Assembly: GCA_019925105.1 (NCBI GenBank)
Contig: JAHGAU010000013.1
Coordinates: 248,001 to 312,000 of the forward strand
Length of the DNA: 64,000 nucleotides
Direction: 5' to 3'
From: Niebla homalea
Taxonomy: Eukaryota; Ascomycota; Lecanoromycetes; Lecanorales; Ramalinaceae
Every line of letters starts with the position of its first letter. Positions within the stretch are counted from its first letter, which is position 1. The position numbers and the translations under genes are program-made. The notes beneath the pieces were generated by a model. The model saw only the letters and a list, made by a program, of their open reading frames with translations, was not told the origin of the DNA and did not search any database. Of the stretch, positions 1-10,392 are shown piece by piece.

Positions 1-1051
1 TTCAAAATTTAATAGCTTATTAAGTTATTTTTTTCGAAAATAATTATATTTACTGAATTAATATTTTATATTATATAAGCATTTAATTAACTTAACTATA
101 TTACCCTTATAAATTAATGTTATTAATTCCTTTAAAGTATTAATATTACCGGTTTTCTTATTATTAATTATAAACGTTAAATACGTTAAAGTCGTCTTTT
201 TTACGTTATATAATCGGATATAATATTTGAATTTCTCCTTAACGGTAATAAGGGTTATAAAGTAATCTATTACGTTATTAATATTAAACTTATATATCTA
301 AAATAATATTAATATATATCTTTTAACTATTATTAAAAAATCGCGGAATATATATTTATAATTTAAAATTTCTATAAAACGATTATTTTTAATTTAAGTT
401 AATATATATATTTATTTATTTATTTAAAACTTAAAACTTTATTAAAATTTAAAACCGGTCTTAATATAATAATATTCCTTCTTTACTTTTAAAGAATAAG
501 CGGAGTTTAAGGGTATTAATTTTAATTAAAAGGCTTAAAGGAAATCTTATAAATAGACTTTTATATTTTAAAAATATATAAGATTTATTTTATTAATTAA
601 AGTATAAATAAAATTATTAAGCTTTATTAATAAAGCATCCTACTTTTCTTACCGTAATACGTAATTCTTATATTATATTATATATATTTATATATAATTA
701 TAATACTTATAACTTAATCGTTTAAAGCTTAAGGAACTTCTAATTTATCGGGCTTTATTAATATTTTAAACTTAATATTTAAAGTAAAATTTATAAAATC
801 TTAAATATAGTATTTTATTATTTTTCTTTTAATAATAAATAATTATATCTTTTAATCTTTAAAATTAAGAAGTTTTATTTTATAAAAGCTTATCTTAAAT
901 TAATTAATTAATTAATAAAAAAAAAAAGAAAAATTAATCCTTTTTTAATTTTTATTTAAATTTTTATATATTATTTTTTAAGTATATAATTTAAAGGCTA
1001 TATTTATACGATTTAATTATTAAATAAATAATTTAAATCTTTAATAATTAT
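1..1051. repeat. AT-rich RIP-mutated repeat remnant
   Basis: This stretch is extremely AT-rich, with almost no CA or TG dinucleotides and only retained CG-type words such as ACG and CCGG. No open frame survives on either strand. The composition is the same as in the transposon block to the right of the gene island, so it is most likely decayed transposon sequence. I could not recognise a protein family in any frame. It stops abruptly near 1180, where normal composition begins. Confidence 0.75.
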
Positions 1052-1177
1052 ACTGGGTATATATAATTAAGCTTATAATTATTATATATATAAATATATA
1101 AATATAATAAAATAATATAAATTAAATATAATCTATAAAGATAAATCTATAAAAGAAGACTATAGGATATACCCAGT
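1052..1177. repeat. Short terminal-inverted-repeat structure (MITE-like or transposon edge)
   Basis: An 11-bp perfect inverted repeat, ACTGGGTATAT at 1052-1062 and ATATACCCAGT at 1167-1177, bounds 126 bp of AT-rich DNA. TA/TTA lies just outside each arm. The right arm coincides with the switch from AT-rich to normal sequence. This fits a small non-autonomous DNA element or the trimmed ends of one. There is no second copy in the window, so identity is unproven. Confidence 0.35.
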
Positions 1178-1650
1178 TAATCTGGGATGTACGGCCAGGT
1201 AATAAAATATATACGCGTCATAAGAGTGTCTTGGCACCGCTCGCATAACGGCTCAGTGACACTCCATGTCCGCAACACTACCACCATGCCTGCACCTAGG
1301 CTGACATGAGATCTAATAGATCAGTGACAGCCTGTTGTTTACTCGCTTGGTGCCCGTAAGGTCATCAACACCCACACCACTGCACGTGTAGCACCCAGTT
1401 GCCCTTATGACCCAGCACGCTCATAACAGCACCTGCACGCGAAACGTAATCTACAGGCTACCTAAAACAGGTGGACATAGTCACCACATGGCTAGCATAA
1501 TACTAAATGGAAGGATTTCACCCTGGCACCATGTTCAAGGGTGCGGGTTACCCAGGGTGGGTATCATATTGAGACCACCGAGGCCACAGCTCAATCTTAG
1601 ATATTCTCTATAAGCCTGGATGATGTACAAGCAAATAGAACGCCCAGAGA
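1178..1650. other. Intergenic, no gene seen
   Basis: Normal-composition DNA between the AT-rich block and the 3' end of the OST3-like gene. A 68-codon ATG frame at 1407-1613 has no recognisable similarity and looks like chance. The right part is presumably the 3' untranslated region and terminator of the minus-strand OST3-like gene. Confidence 0.6.
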
Positions 1651-2819
1651 CTAAAACGGTGGTAGATGGAACGGATAGCCACCATTCTTGACTCTGAAAA
1701 CATTCAGAAGAAACCCGTACAGACCGAACATGACAGCGCCCCAGATGATGACCGAGATCTGTTGCTTGCGCGCATCTGCCATGCGTGGCGCTTTGAGAGC
1801 GAGTGCGATAGTTGCAAACGACAATACGCCATCTGGAAGACGTGGTCAGCTTTGTTGTGGACGCGCAGTGGGGCTGGGCATTTACATATTGCCGCTATAA
1901 TCTGTGTCTCCATCCCAAACTGGTTGGAGAAGCCCCCAGCGAAATAAGAAATCCCACCTTTCCCGTCTCCGGCCACGTAAGGTACCTTCCGAATATGATT
2001 GAACATGTGGCCGCTGGTAAAAAGTAATATAATAATGAGGCTTATAGCGGCCCATAGATTCCGACTTTGCATTATAGGAAGCAAATATGGATATGCTACG
2101 CTCATGAATGAAAGGAGGCCGAGGGTGATGGTAGTCACGGTGACGATACGAACGTAGTCGAACGGGCGACGAATTGCGGGCTTGGGACCGTCGGGAAGAT
2201 GGCGAATAACCCACGCATGTATTTGCTCCGCTTTCTGTGGCCTGCAATACTATCAGCGTTGGGTTATCAGCCATGCAATAGCAAAGGGCAGACCCGGATG
2301 TAAAGTCATAACGAATGGGCTGACCATCAGGTCGTGTATTGGGTCCACTTGTTGGAGGGAACAGAAGTAGGACAGGCGCGGTCTGCAGCATTAACTGCAG
2401 AAATTGTATCAGCGGATCGATTTTTCCAAACCGTACATTGGCCGCCGAGTAGCAGACCAAGGTTGCGGTACCTTCTGAAAAGACCCCTTGCCATCATTGA
2501 AGTCGAGTGTGCCGAATAGCGTTCTAGTTTCCCCCAGTCTATCGCCAATTGCCCAGCTCCTGGCCATCAGATCCCATTCAGGCTGGAAGTCTCGGCACAT
2601 TTGGCAGCCATAGCGGGTCTCAAGCGCGGTAAGAAGGACAGCAGTTGTGTAATTACGAGGCTTTGCCGTCAATTGGTCGTACACATTGTCGTCAAGCTTC
2701 AATGGCGCAGACGCCTGGAATTTGCTGTAGTATTGCTCAAAGATCCCTTCATTTGTTCGCTTTGCGTAGATACACGCAGCCGGTAGCAACGACAGTGAGA
2801 AGAAAGTAGAAGCTTTCAT
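1651..2819 (-). CDS. OST3: Oligosaccharyltransferase gamma subunit (OST3/OST6 family)
   Basis: Four exons on the minus strand: 2819-2472, 2394-2294, 2241-1886 and 1832-1651, giving 328 codons with frame kept. The product is a subunit of the ER oligosaccharyltransferase; OST3/OST6 proteins hold a lumenal thioredoxin-like domain that helps glycosylation of some sites. Visible features are a signal peptide (MKASTFFSLSLLPAACIYAK), the redox motif CQMC near residue 70, the stretch LQTAPVLLLFPP, and then four hydrophobic segments including YPYLLPIMQSRNLWAAISL and FTSGHMFNHIRKVPYV. It ends in GGYPFHLPPF, typical of the family. The start at 2819 is the first ATG in frame. Introns are 77, 52 and 53 bp with GT-AG ends. 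The family assignment is firm; OST3 versus OST6 is not separable by eye. Confidence 0.93.
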
Positions 2820-3269
2820 GATATCAAAGATTCGCAATTAGGTAGGGTGATAAGATGAATTGGCGTGGAAGCTGTCCTTTTCGAATGCGCAAGCTCAGCG
2901 GTATCGTACGTGAAGATTGTATTAAGGGGTGACACCCCAAGCGGACAGACCAACCAGCCGGACAGTACAGATAATACGCACCCTGTGCTACATGTTGTGG
3001 CGTGAAGTGCCCTACCAGAGCCTAAGCTCCGGATGCTCCTCCAGGGGTGGTGTCATGCGCATTTAGAACCCCGGTACTGTATTAACTGTACTGGCCAGTC
3101 GGGGGGTCACCGCGTTTTTACGTGAGGGTCAGAAGCCACTACAACAGTACGTACATTACGCTCTAGCTTCATCGGTACTTTTTGTTTACTTTTGAACCGC
3201 CTAAGTACTTTCGCCATTGTAGAGTCTCAATCGTTTTATTGTCTGTCCTGCCGTTGCTCGACCACTAAG
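2820..3269. other. Divergent intergenic region between the OST3-like and coiled-coil genes
   Basis: About 450 bp separating two start codons that face away from each other. It must hold both promoters. I see no strong consensus box that I would name. Confidence 0.5.
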
Positions 3270-4941
3270 ATGGCCTCCGATTCCTACCATGTGACGAGCG
3301 TGGGTCAGCTGAATTCCGGACAACTTCCGTATGATGCTAAAAGCAAAATAGGCCCAACATACGCTCGGTAGCTGCACGCTGGAATTAGCATACGAGCAAA
3401 GCTGTCGGGAGACACAGTCGATCTTTGTGGCCGAAGAGATCAGGCGAATGAGACTGCAGCAGCTACTACTCGAGCATGAACGCGATCAACTTTATGATGA
3501 GCTAATGGGCTGCGATGACCAAGTGAACCATCTTGAAGTCCAGACCAGTGAACTGCAACAAGCAGTTGCAGACACTTCTAGCTCTCTTGGAAATGCTCAA
3601 GCAGACCTAAAGATCAAAATTCGTGAGGTTGAGACTCTCAAGGTGATTTGCTTCATGGACACGCGCCAGAATGCCTCCCTAACAGGTCCGCAGGCGCAAT
3701 TGAACTCATTGCAAGGCCTCACAATCGACTCGACTAAAATCTTGACCGAAAAATTAACACTCGCACGCGAGCTATCTTCACTACGACCAGAAATTGATCA
3801 CCTCCGCTCTCAGGTTGCCTCTGGCCAGGAGCTGTTGGCAGAGAAGCTCTCGTTGCAAAGACAGATTAGCACTTTGCAGGTCGAACTTGATAACGAGAGA
3901 CGGTCAGCCAGGAGGACTGCCCTAAAGGAGAGCAATTCGAGGGAAGAGGACGCAAAGGTTGATACCCAATTGGAGAAGCTCGGCGCAGAACTTCTCACGG
4001 AGCGGAGGGAAAGAGAAAAGGCCGAGCGCGAGGTCCAGAACGTTTCCTGTGGATTTAAACGCACGGTGGCAACACTCGAAGCACGACTCGAAAGCTTTCG
4101 AACGAAGCTCAAGAACACGAAAGAAGAGCTCAGAGGAACCCAAGCCAGCTTGCAGAAAGCCAGTGCCTTGGATGCAGGGAATACCGACAAGGGAACGATA
4201 GTGAACCAACGCAAGGCCAATTCTCGCAAGCGGAGGGCGGCTGAGCATGATGAGGACACGACTATCGGTACACCCGGCGATTCCCCAGCCTCCAAAAGAG
4301 CCCGGAAGGTAGCGGCAGCGGTTGGAGAGAAGTCCACGTTCTCGTTAACTCCCTTTCTTAGTCGTGCAGCGACCACATCCCGTGATGTTCCATCTTCGCC
4401 TGGGCGACCAGAAAAGCGACCAACAAACCACCTATCCGGTAGCCTAGAGCGTGCGGAACATGGCCCTAAAGCATCATCTAAAGAGCCTTCAAGGGACAGC
4501 AATCTCTTTGAGGCAACATGCCGACAAGGCAGCTCTTCGACGCAAGTCAAAAGGAGCGTGCGGGGCCCGCGCTCTAGGAGTGCCAAATCACGAACGGCAC
4601 AGTTGCAGCCACAGCTGGAACAAGTCATAGAAGATCAAATTGAGCAAGAAGACATCAGTGAAGTAGTGGAGCCTGCTCCGACTGAAAAAGGCTCAATCGA
4701 GACATCGACTATCTTGCAAGCGAAGAAACCCAAGAGGAGAATACTTGGCAATGGTCTTGGTAGGACTCTTTGTGCAGAGGACGATACAGATGGAAGGGGC
4801 GAACAGAACGAAGGCAAAGTATTGCCATTCTCCCGTGGGTCGCGATCATCGTTACTCCAGCATCCTGGTCGGAACAAGATGATGGGAGCTTTCGGCGCCA
4901 TTTCGCCTTTAAAAAAGGACAGGCACATGATGGTGCAATGA
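3270..4941 (+). CDS. Coiled-coil protein of unknown function, likely nuclear
   Basis: The main open frame runs to TGA at 4939-4941 but has no ATG at its 5' end. I propose exon 1 at 3270-3328 (ATG in good context, A at -3 and G at +4), a 43-bp GT-AG intron at 3329-3371, and exon 2 at 3372-4941. This joins in frame to give 542 codons. Residues about 40-280 are almost continuous coiled coil, rich in E, K, R, L and Q, with heptad-like runs such as LQRQISTLQVELDNE. A basic segment with nuclear-signal character follows (SRKRRAAEHDED, SKRARK), then a disordered S/P/R-rich tail ending in GAFGAISPLKKDR. I do not recognise the family. A chromosome or spindle structural role would be a guess. The stop and main exon are secure; the first exon is tentative. 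Confidence 0.7.
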
Positions 4942-5877
4942 CGGAGTGCAATATAGCATGAACATGATTGATGAAATCAACGGTACTCTATCAGTTGCCG
5001 CTTGTTTGGAGAATCTTGGCCTAGGTATAGATTTCCTGGCGTCAGCAATGTGGAAAGGTTACGTTGAGGCGTTGGTAGGGAAAACGAAAACGTATTGTCG
5101 AACTACCTTTACGTCAAGCAATCGAGCCCCCCATTCTCCGGGTTTCGAGTCGACGTCCATGGCAGAACAGGGACTTAGAAGTCCCAACAGCACGGAGAAG
5201 ATAAGTCGTGAAGCCGGCGCTTAAGAGCGCTTTGAGAATGTTTATTCCGTTAATCTGTGTAAACCCTAGTGACCACACCATTTTTAGCGTGTTCAAAATC
5301 TATCTCGTTTCCTTGCCAGACAAGGTCCATCCCGACACTATATTGAAATACTACCCTAAATGACGGATGATATAATGGATACTCACTACGGAGCTTAATG
5401 GTACTTAAGTAGGTTGAATTTAAGTTGCTTTTAGGAGTAATACTGAATTGAATTTATATATATAGAAAAAGCCGGACTTTCCCCGTCTTCCTTTATAACC
5501 CTTTAATACGCAAAATATCTATTCAAATACCTTTTAATTCTGATTTAAGATACTTGGTAACTCTATTTATCTCGACTCTAGTTCCGTATTCAGATTAATC
5601 ATTTATAAATCTATGTATCAAGTTTTTAATACAATATCTATAGGGTCGGGGTTGAATGAGTTTGCCAAGGAAACGACATCAATTTTCAACACGCTAATTT
5701 GGGAGAGGGGTTCTCTAGTTTTAATCTACCTACCTCAGTATTTAGGTACGAATGGGAGACGTTGATTCGAACATCACCCACCAGCGTCTGCCGTACTTTG
5801 ATCTGCTTTGCCGTAGAAAATAACGGCTCATTTACCAGGGATTCCCAGAATGTGAAGATCTCACCTGTCCGCAATTC
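4942..5877. other. Intergenic with an AT-rich patch
   Basis: No convincing gene. About 5395-5645 is markedly AT-richer than the flanks, with TATATATA and TAA/TTA runs, and resembles a weakly mutated transposon relic inside the gene island. The rest has normal composition. Open frames here (for example 4946-5224) are short, lack similarity and are treated as chance. Confidence 0.5.
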
Positions 5878-7186
5878 ATGCGCCTTCGATGCTTGCCCCA
5901 AAGCTGTGAGGACTCACTCCGGTGCGGCTTGATCTTGCTAAGTTGACGATGCTCTGCAGGTGACGGCGAATTCTTGCTCCCACGTACTCGCCATCAGTAT
6001 CCTGCGCGCTTCCCGGCCGGTTACTCAGGTCGCCATTCCGCCTCCTCTTCGTCAACAAGATGGCAGAATCGCCAAGGCAAGGACAGGTTTGCTGCTGCCG
6101 CAAAAGTCCATGGCCTCAAGAGCCGGGCAGCCTTCAAGCTTTTGGAGGTCGGCCGCCTGAAAGAAATGCCGCCGATCAAGGTCTAATAATGTTGTAGTTG
6201 AATGAGAAGCATCGGCTTTTCAAAGCTGGTCAAACAGTCGTGGATCTTGCAAGTTTCCTCTCCTTTCACGACCTGAATGCAGAACGCGTAGCTAATACCC
6301 CCAGGGATACGCACCCGGGTCATGGTCTCAGGTAACGCAAAGGTAGTCAAACATCTACAGAAATGACTCGCTAATAGGACATCTAGGTGGCTGTTGATCG
6401 GACTTTCCCCAATGGTCGAATCGTCGGCATTGATATCATCCCTGCGCTACCACCCAAAGGCGTGTCTACCATTCAGGGCAATTTTCTTGCTTCTAGCGTA
6501 CAGGCGGAGGTCAAGAAGTACCTGCTTGAATCAACCCAAGACAGGACGAAGAGCAGACTAGGTCTTGGTACAGAGGCTGGGGACGTGATGATCCCGGCAT
6601 CGGAGCTAGACGAGAGCTCCGTGGACCCTGTTGGAGCTCGGAAGGACGCCGTCGCTCTTACTTCTCTTTCCGATAATACCGGGCGAAGGACAGTGCAACA
6701 AGGTTCCATGGTCGCTGGTGCTACTGAAACACAAGTAGTAGATGTCATCTTGAGTGATATGTCCGAACCCTGGGCGCAGACCGATGGCTTTTGGAAGAGA
6801 AGTCTAAGTGACCCTTACTATAGGATGATGAATACAAGTGGAATGCGCTTCCGTGATCACGCTGGAAGTATGGTGAGAGATGTGACCCCTTCTTCTCCCG
6901 CGGCTCACGCTGAATGCTTCCGCTCAATCAGGATTTGTGCTACGCTGCGCTCAGCTTTGCGCGTGATATGCTCCGCAACGGAGGTCACTTCGTCTGCAAA
7001 TTCTACCAAGGAGCCGAAGACAAGACCTTGGAGAGTCAACTCAAGCAGCTCTTTTCCAAAGTCCACAGAGAGAAACCTGAATCCTCACGCGCTGTACGTC
7101 AAGCCTCATCTCAACTTGCTCAAATACTGATGTTCTGCAAGGATTCAAAAGAAGCCTATTTCGTCGCATTGAGAAGGAAAGGCTAG
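5878..7186 (+). CDS. MRM2: Mitochondrial rRNA 2'-O-methyltransferase, FtsJ/RrmJ family (MRM2-like)
   Basis: Seven exons: 5878-5905, 5960-6147, 6198-6248, 6305-6331, 6387-6872, 6932-7093 and 7142-7186, giving 328 codons. The enzyme transfers methyl from S-adenosylmethionine to a ribose 2'-OH of large-subunit mitochondrial rRNA. The SAM-binding motif GYAPGSWSQ is followed by VVGID-like GRIVGIDIIPA. The K-D-K-E catalytic set is visible in KSRAAFKLL, VILSDMSEPW, VCKFYQG and EAYFVAL. The arginine-rich N-terminus fits a mitochondrial presequence. Intron 3 (6249-6304) has a GC donor (GCAAGT), and exon 4 is only 27 nt long and encodes exactly the SAM motif. An insertion of about 90 low-complexity residues precedes the catalytic Asp. 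Exon 1 is the least certain part (weak ATG context, chosen because a 54-bp GTGAGG...TGCAG intron removes an in-frame TGA). Confidence 0.9.
6249..6304 (+). other. GC-AG intron in the MRM2-like gene
   Basis: The exon ends in GTG GAT CTT (V-D-L) and the next bases are GCAAGT, a classic GC donor. The acceptor is CCCCCAG. Only this junction yields the conserved VVDLGYAPGSWSQVAVDR reading. The downstream 27-nt exon is followed by a normal GT-AG intron at 6332-6386. Confidence 0.85.
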
Positions 7187-7419
7187 TGCCATAGGCATGA
7201 CCATCGAATGGCTCTTTGGAAGAAAGGTGCTACCGTGCCGTAGCAGTGATTTGGAGCGATTTCCCTTTCCTGATCCTCTCTACACGCTTTCAAAACCCAT
7301 TGCACAGTCCTCCGGCTTTCCAGTACAAGACTTTACAACAGCTCAGCTTCGCCGTCCGTTTCACCATCTTCATCGGCGAAATTTATACTGGCTAGTGCCT
7401 TTTCGGCAGCTCGCTGTAC
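7187..7419. terminator. Convergent 3' intergenic region, MRM2-like and ATG7
   Basis: The 233 bp between two stop codons on opposite strands must contain both polyadenylation regions. No separate gene is supported, and the forward frame at 7197-7526 overlaps the ATG7 3' end without similarity to anything. Confidence 0.45.
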
Positions 7420-9801
7420 CTATTCAATGTCAACCAGTGTTCCAATTCGATCTCGAGACGAGGAGGAAACTTCGGGACGGACTTCTGCAAGACCACTCAA
7501 CTCTTCCACAAAGCCTTTCTCGTTAAGCGCACGTCGCACGAAGTCCCAGCCTTCTGTGTTGTAAGCAAATATGATCCTTTCCGAACAAGCACTACATCGA
7601 TCATAGCTTGTGCCCCGAATAACCAAATTCTGGAAGTTTGGCAGGAAACCCCTTATCTGGTGCGGAATTATGCCCAGGGGATGCTCCCCACGATCATCCG
7701 ATTGCCTTTCTGGGGCTGGTGCTTGGTTCAGCTGGGGATGCTGAAGAACAGATACGAAGATTTCTACTAAGAGTGCAGCGGCGATAGCTGCCACGCCTGG
7801 ACGAGTCACTGTGCACTGCTGATCCAATGTCCGGTCCGACATAGACTTCAGGAGCCATCAGTGACCTGAGCCATTCGGTCAACGGTGAGATACCTACATC
7901 CATCGGAGCCACAACATCATTGCAGAAATAGCAGCCTAGCTCTTGAGCTCGAGGCGCCTCACTCTTGGCTCCATGGCGCATGACGAGATAGGAATCAAAG
8001 CCGAGCGCAGCGTTCAGCACGACCTTGTTGTGTGCTTTGCCCATGACGCTCGGCAACCATCGGCTCTCTCGAGTATCCATCAACAAGAAGATGGCATCAT
8101 GACTCTCAATAAGCGCTTTCAGCGACTTGAATTCGGCCTCGGTGCTCGGCTCATCTAGAATTGAATGTCCAGCCATAGGCACTGACATGACAATGCCCTC
8201 ACTGTTCACCCCTGGATAGATTTCCTTGAGGCTCTCTGCTGCTCGCAAAGCTTTCTTGGCCCCTCCATTCATGCAGTCGTCATGATTGTACAGCGGTTGT
8301 CTTACCGGGTTCGAGAAAGAGACTTGGCCATTGTCAACAAACGTAATATGTCTGACGCCCCAACCCTGGACCCTTGTCAACCTTGCACACGGTGAAGCAG
8401 GGCGGATATTGGAATACCATCAAGTTGCGCGCAACGTAGCTGCCGAGCGTCCCCGCTCCCAATAAGAGGCACCTGGAATGCTTGATAGCATCCAGATTCA
8501 GGTTTGGGGCGATGCGCCATTTGATGAGCTTGAGGTTCAGATCAACGGCCTGGTCGGCGAGGCTGCAACAAGATTAGACTCATCGTCCAAAGTCATCGGC
8601 TTGGACTGTACATGCCGCTTCGGATCCATGAATTCTCCTAGATTAGCTATGCGACTAACGACTTTGCCATTACTATTGCGTTCCCACCCAGACGCTTTGG
8701 GCATGGTCGAGGGTTCTTCGTCGGACGACTTGGTTGATGGTGAAGATGATCGAATGGGGATGATAATGCTCCTTGCATCATCCCTGCGTGCTTGCACATC
8801 CCTGTAACATAGAATCTGGACTTGATGGAGCTTCCAACGACGACTTACGATTATCAACAAGTTCCGCAACATCCAACCAGGATATTCCGCGTACGTGGAA
8901 GGATCCGCAAACGCTACATATTGATCATGCTGTTCGACATCGTTGAAGAAGCCTCTTTCAAACTGCGCTAGGGAAGCTACGGTCCAGGTGAATTCGAGCT
9001 CTTTGGTTTCCTTGTTGGCCTTATCAGGCCATTCTTGTTCTGACTGCTCAGAATCTCTGTCAGTGTCATGATGTGGAGGCCTTTTCTTGACCAAGAAGAA
9101 ACCATGCTGGCGCGAGTCGACAGTGTACCGCCAGGTTTGGACTGCGTCAACCAAGGCGGAGCTCTCGGCTCCTGTCATTCTGATGATGCCCGAAGGCTTC
9201 TGAACACGGTTTTCATTGCTGCTCTCAGCCCTGGATGAATCAAACGTCCAAGTAGGGTTGGTATGAAGTGCGGGAAAGGCGAAAAGATAGGTGAATTTGT
9301 ATTTCTTGAGATCAGCGAAACAAATGATTGAAAAGGCAGAGAGAAGTGACGGGCACGAATAAATGGTGCCGTCAATGATAGCATCCCAGACCTGCCTCGT
9401 TGATTAGGATAGATAGAGGGTCAAAGACGAGGACTGAAGACTGACGGTGCGGGCACCCTGAGTTAATATGGCGTTCTTATCCAAGCTTCTGTACTCTTCA
9501 ATGGTGTTTAAATTCTTGATCATGCCCTCTGCACGATAGTAGCCCACCGGTATGCTAGGACACCTTTGAGCGCTCTCCTAGTCCCTAGAGTGCTGACAGC
9601 CACCTACGTATCGCTTGTGAGCGCATTTCCATGGATCTGCATGCGACATGCTGTCTCGGGTGCATCAGTTGGGCGTATCTCATATAAGCCTAATATTCGT
9701 CTTGCGGAGTCATCTAATTTATCGTGATTGATTTTGTGCGAGGCGAGCGAGGTATAGAATGGAAGATCAATATCGGAGGTAAAGGTTGCAAATTTGAGCA
9801 T
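7420..9801 (-). CDS. ATG7: Autophagy E1-like activating enzyme ATG7
   Basis: Six exons on the minus strand: 9801-9608, 9554-9446, 9391-8616, 8562-8418, 8365-7898 and 7845-7420, giving 705 codons, the usual length of the family. ATG7 adenylates ATG8 and ATG12 and passes them to ATG3 and ATG10 during autophagosome formation in the cytosol. The N-terminal domain starts [20 protein letters not shown] and includes [20 protein letters not shown]. The nucleotide-binding motif [10 protein letters not shown] lies near residue 390, followed by [12 protein letters not shown]. The catalytic cysteine is about residue 575 in [10 protein letters not shown]. Two zinc-type CxxC pairs are present (CYFC and CSAC). 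Intron 3 (8615-8563) uses a GC donor. The others are GT-AG, 52-54 bp. All key residues are present, so the gene looks functional. Confidence 0.96.
8563..8615 (-). other. GC-AG intron in ATG7
   Basis: Reading the minus strand, AAG CG is followed by GCATGT and the acceptor TTGTTGCAG. Splicing here gives [16 protein letters not shown], the conserved ATG7 reading. The nearby GTACAG alternative puts the next exon out of frame. Confidence 0.8.
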
Positions 9802-10109
9802 GGTAGCAATCTGTAGTGATGACCTTTATTGTAAAAGGCTACGAGGTGAAGTAGTAGTAGATACTATCATAGATCATTCAACATTTGGGATGAGCGAGAA
9901 GTAATCAGGTCAGCAAGATTCCATGGACCTTGAAAGCCCACGTGAGTATTCGATCAGATCTCACATGTTCAATGGCATAAAGCCCAATGACCATTTCAAT
10001 ATGATCAAATCAACAGACAGAGCCCTCAACGGTCGTGGAAGGTGTGCACATGATCTAGAGAATAGAGATACTACTTTCAAGCAAGACCTCGCAAGGCTCG
10101 GCAACAATT

Positions 10110-10119
10110 GTCACGTGAC
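10110..10119. promoter_or_regulatory. CACGTG palindrome (GTCACGTGAC)
   Basis: A perfect 10-bp palindrome with a CACGTG core, the binding word of fungal bHLH factors such as Cbf1/Pho4-type proteins. It lies about 310 bp upstream of ATG7 and 275 bp upstream of DCD1. Which gene it serves is not shown. Confidence 0.4.
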
Positions 10120-10140
10120 CGTTGAAGACAGCAACGTAAA

Positions 10141-10173
10141 ACGCGTAGAACTAATTACAGCCCGCAAACGCGT
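10141..10173. promoter_or_regulatory. Paired MluI cell-cycle boxes upstream of DCD1
   Basis: Two exact ACGCGT words at 10141-10146 and 10168-10173, 27 bp apart, about 220-250 bp upstream of the dCMP deaminase ATG. ACGCGT is the MBF/DSC1 binding site that drives G1/S genes in yeasts, including thymidylate-pathway genes. The match is exact; use in this organism is inferred. Confidence 0.5.
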
Positions 10174-10392
10174 TTTGCAAAGCTTTCTTGCTTTGTGTTG
10201 TCATGGTACTTGAATACTTGGATACCACCGGTGATGAGATACGCGGTGAGACTACATATTCCCTAATTCTGTTCCATTGTCTGGAGGATCTCCACTGCGA
10301 ACGTACATACCCTGTGACTGGCAAATTTACCGCAGCTCGAGTGGGTTCCTTTTAACAGCAACGTGCGGAGACTTGGTGCCGAATCGATTGTC

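Larger units (their letters stand above)
9802..10392. promoter_or_regulatory. Divergent ATG7/DCD1 promoter region
   Basis: The 591 bp lie between the ATG7 start on the minus strand and the dCMP deaminase start on the plus strand. It holds a CACGTG palindrome and two ACGCGT boxes, listed separately. The 96-codon frame at 9923-10213 has no recognisable similarity and is not called a gene. Confidence 0.65.

Noticed and set aside
1407..1613. 68-codon frame left of the OST3-like gene
   Set aside because: No family words, odd composition, and it lies where a 3' flank is expected.
3643..3685. Possible GTGATT...AACAG intron in the coiled-coil gene
   Set aside because: It is 43 bp, not a multiple of three, and the frames on both sides already match without it.
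3810..4628. 272-codon minus-strand frame
   Set aside because: Antisense shadow of the coiled-coil gene, produced by its biased codons.
4946..5224. 92-codon frame after the coiled-coil gene
   Set aside because: No similarity, no splice partners and no conserved features.
9923..10213. 96-codon frame between ATG7 and DCD1
   Set aside because: It covers the divergent promoter including the ACGCGT and CACGTG words; no similarity.
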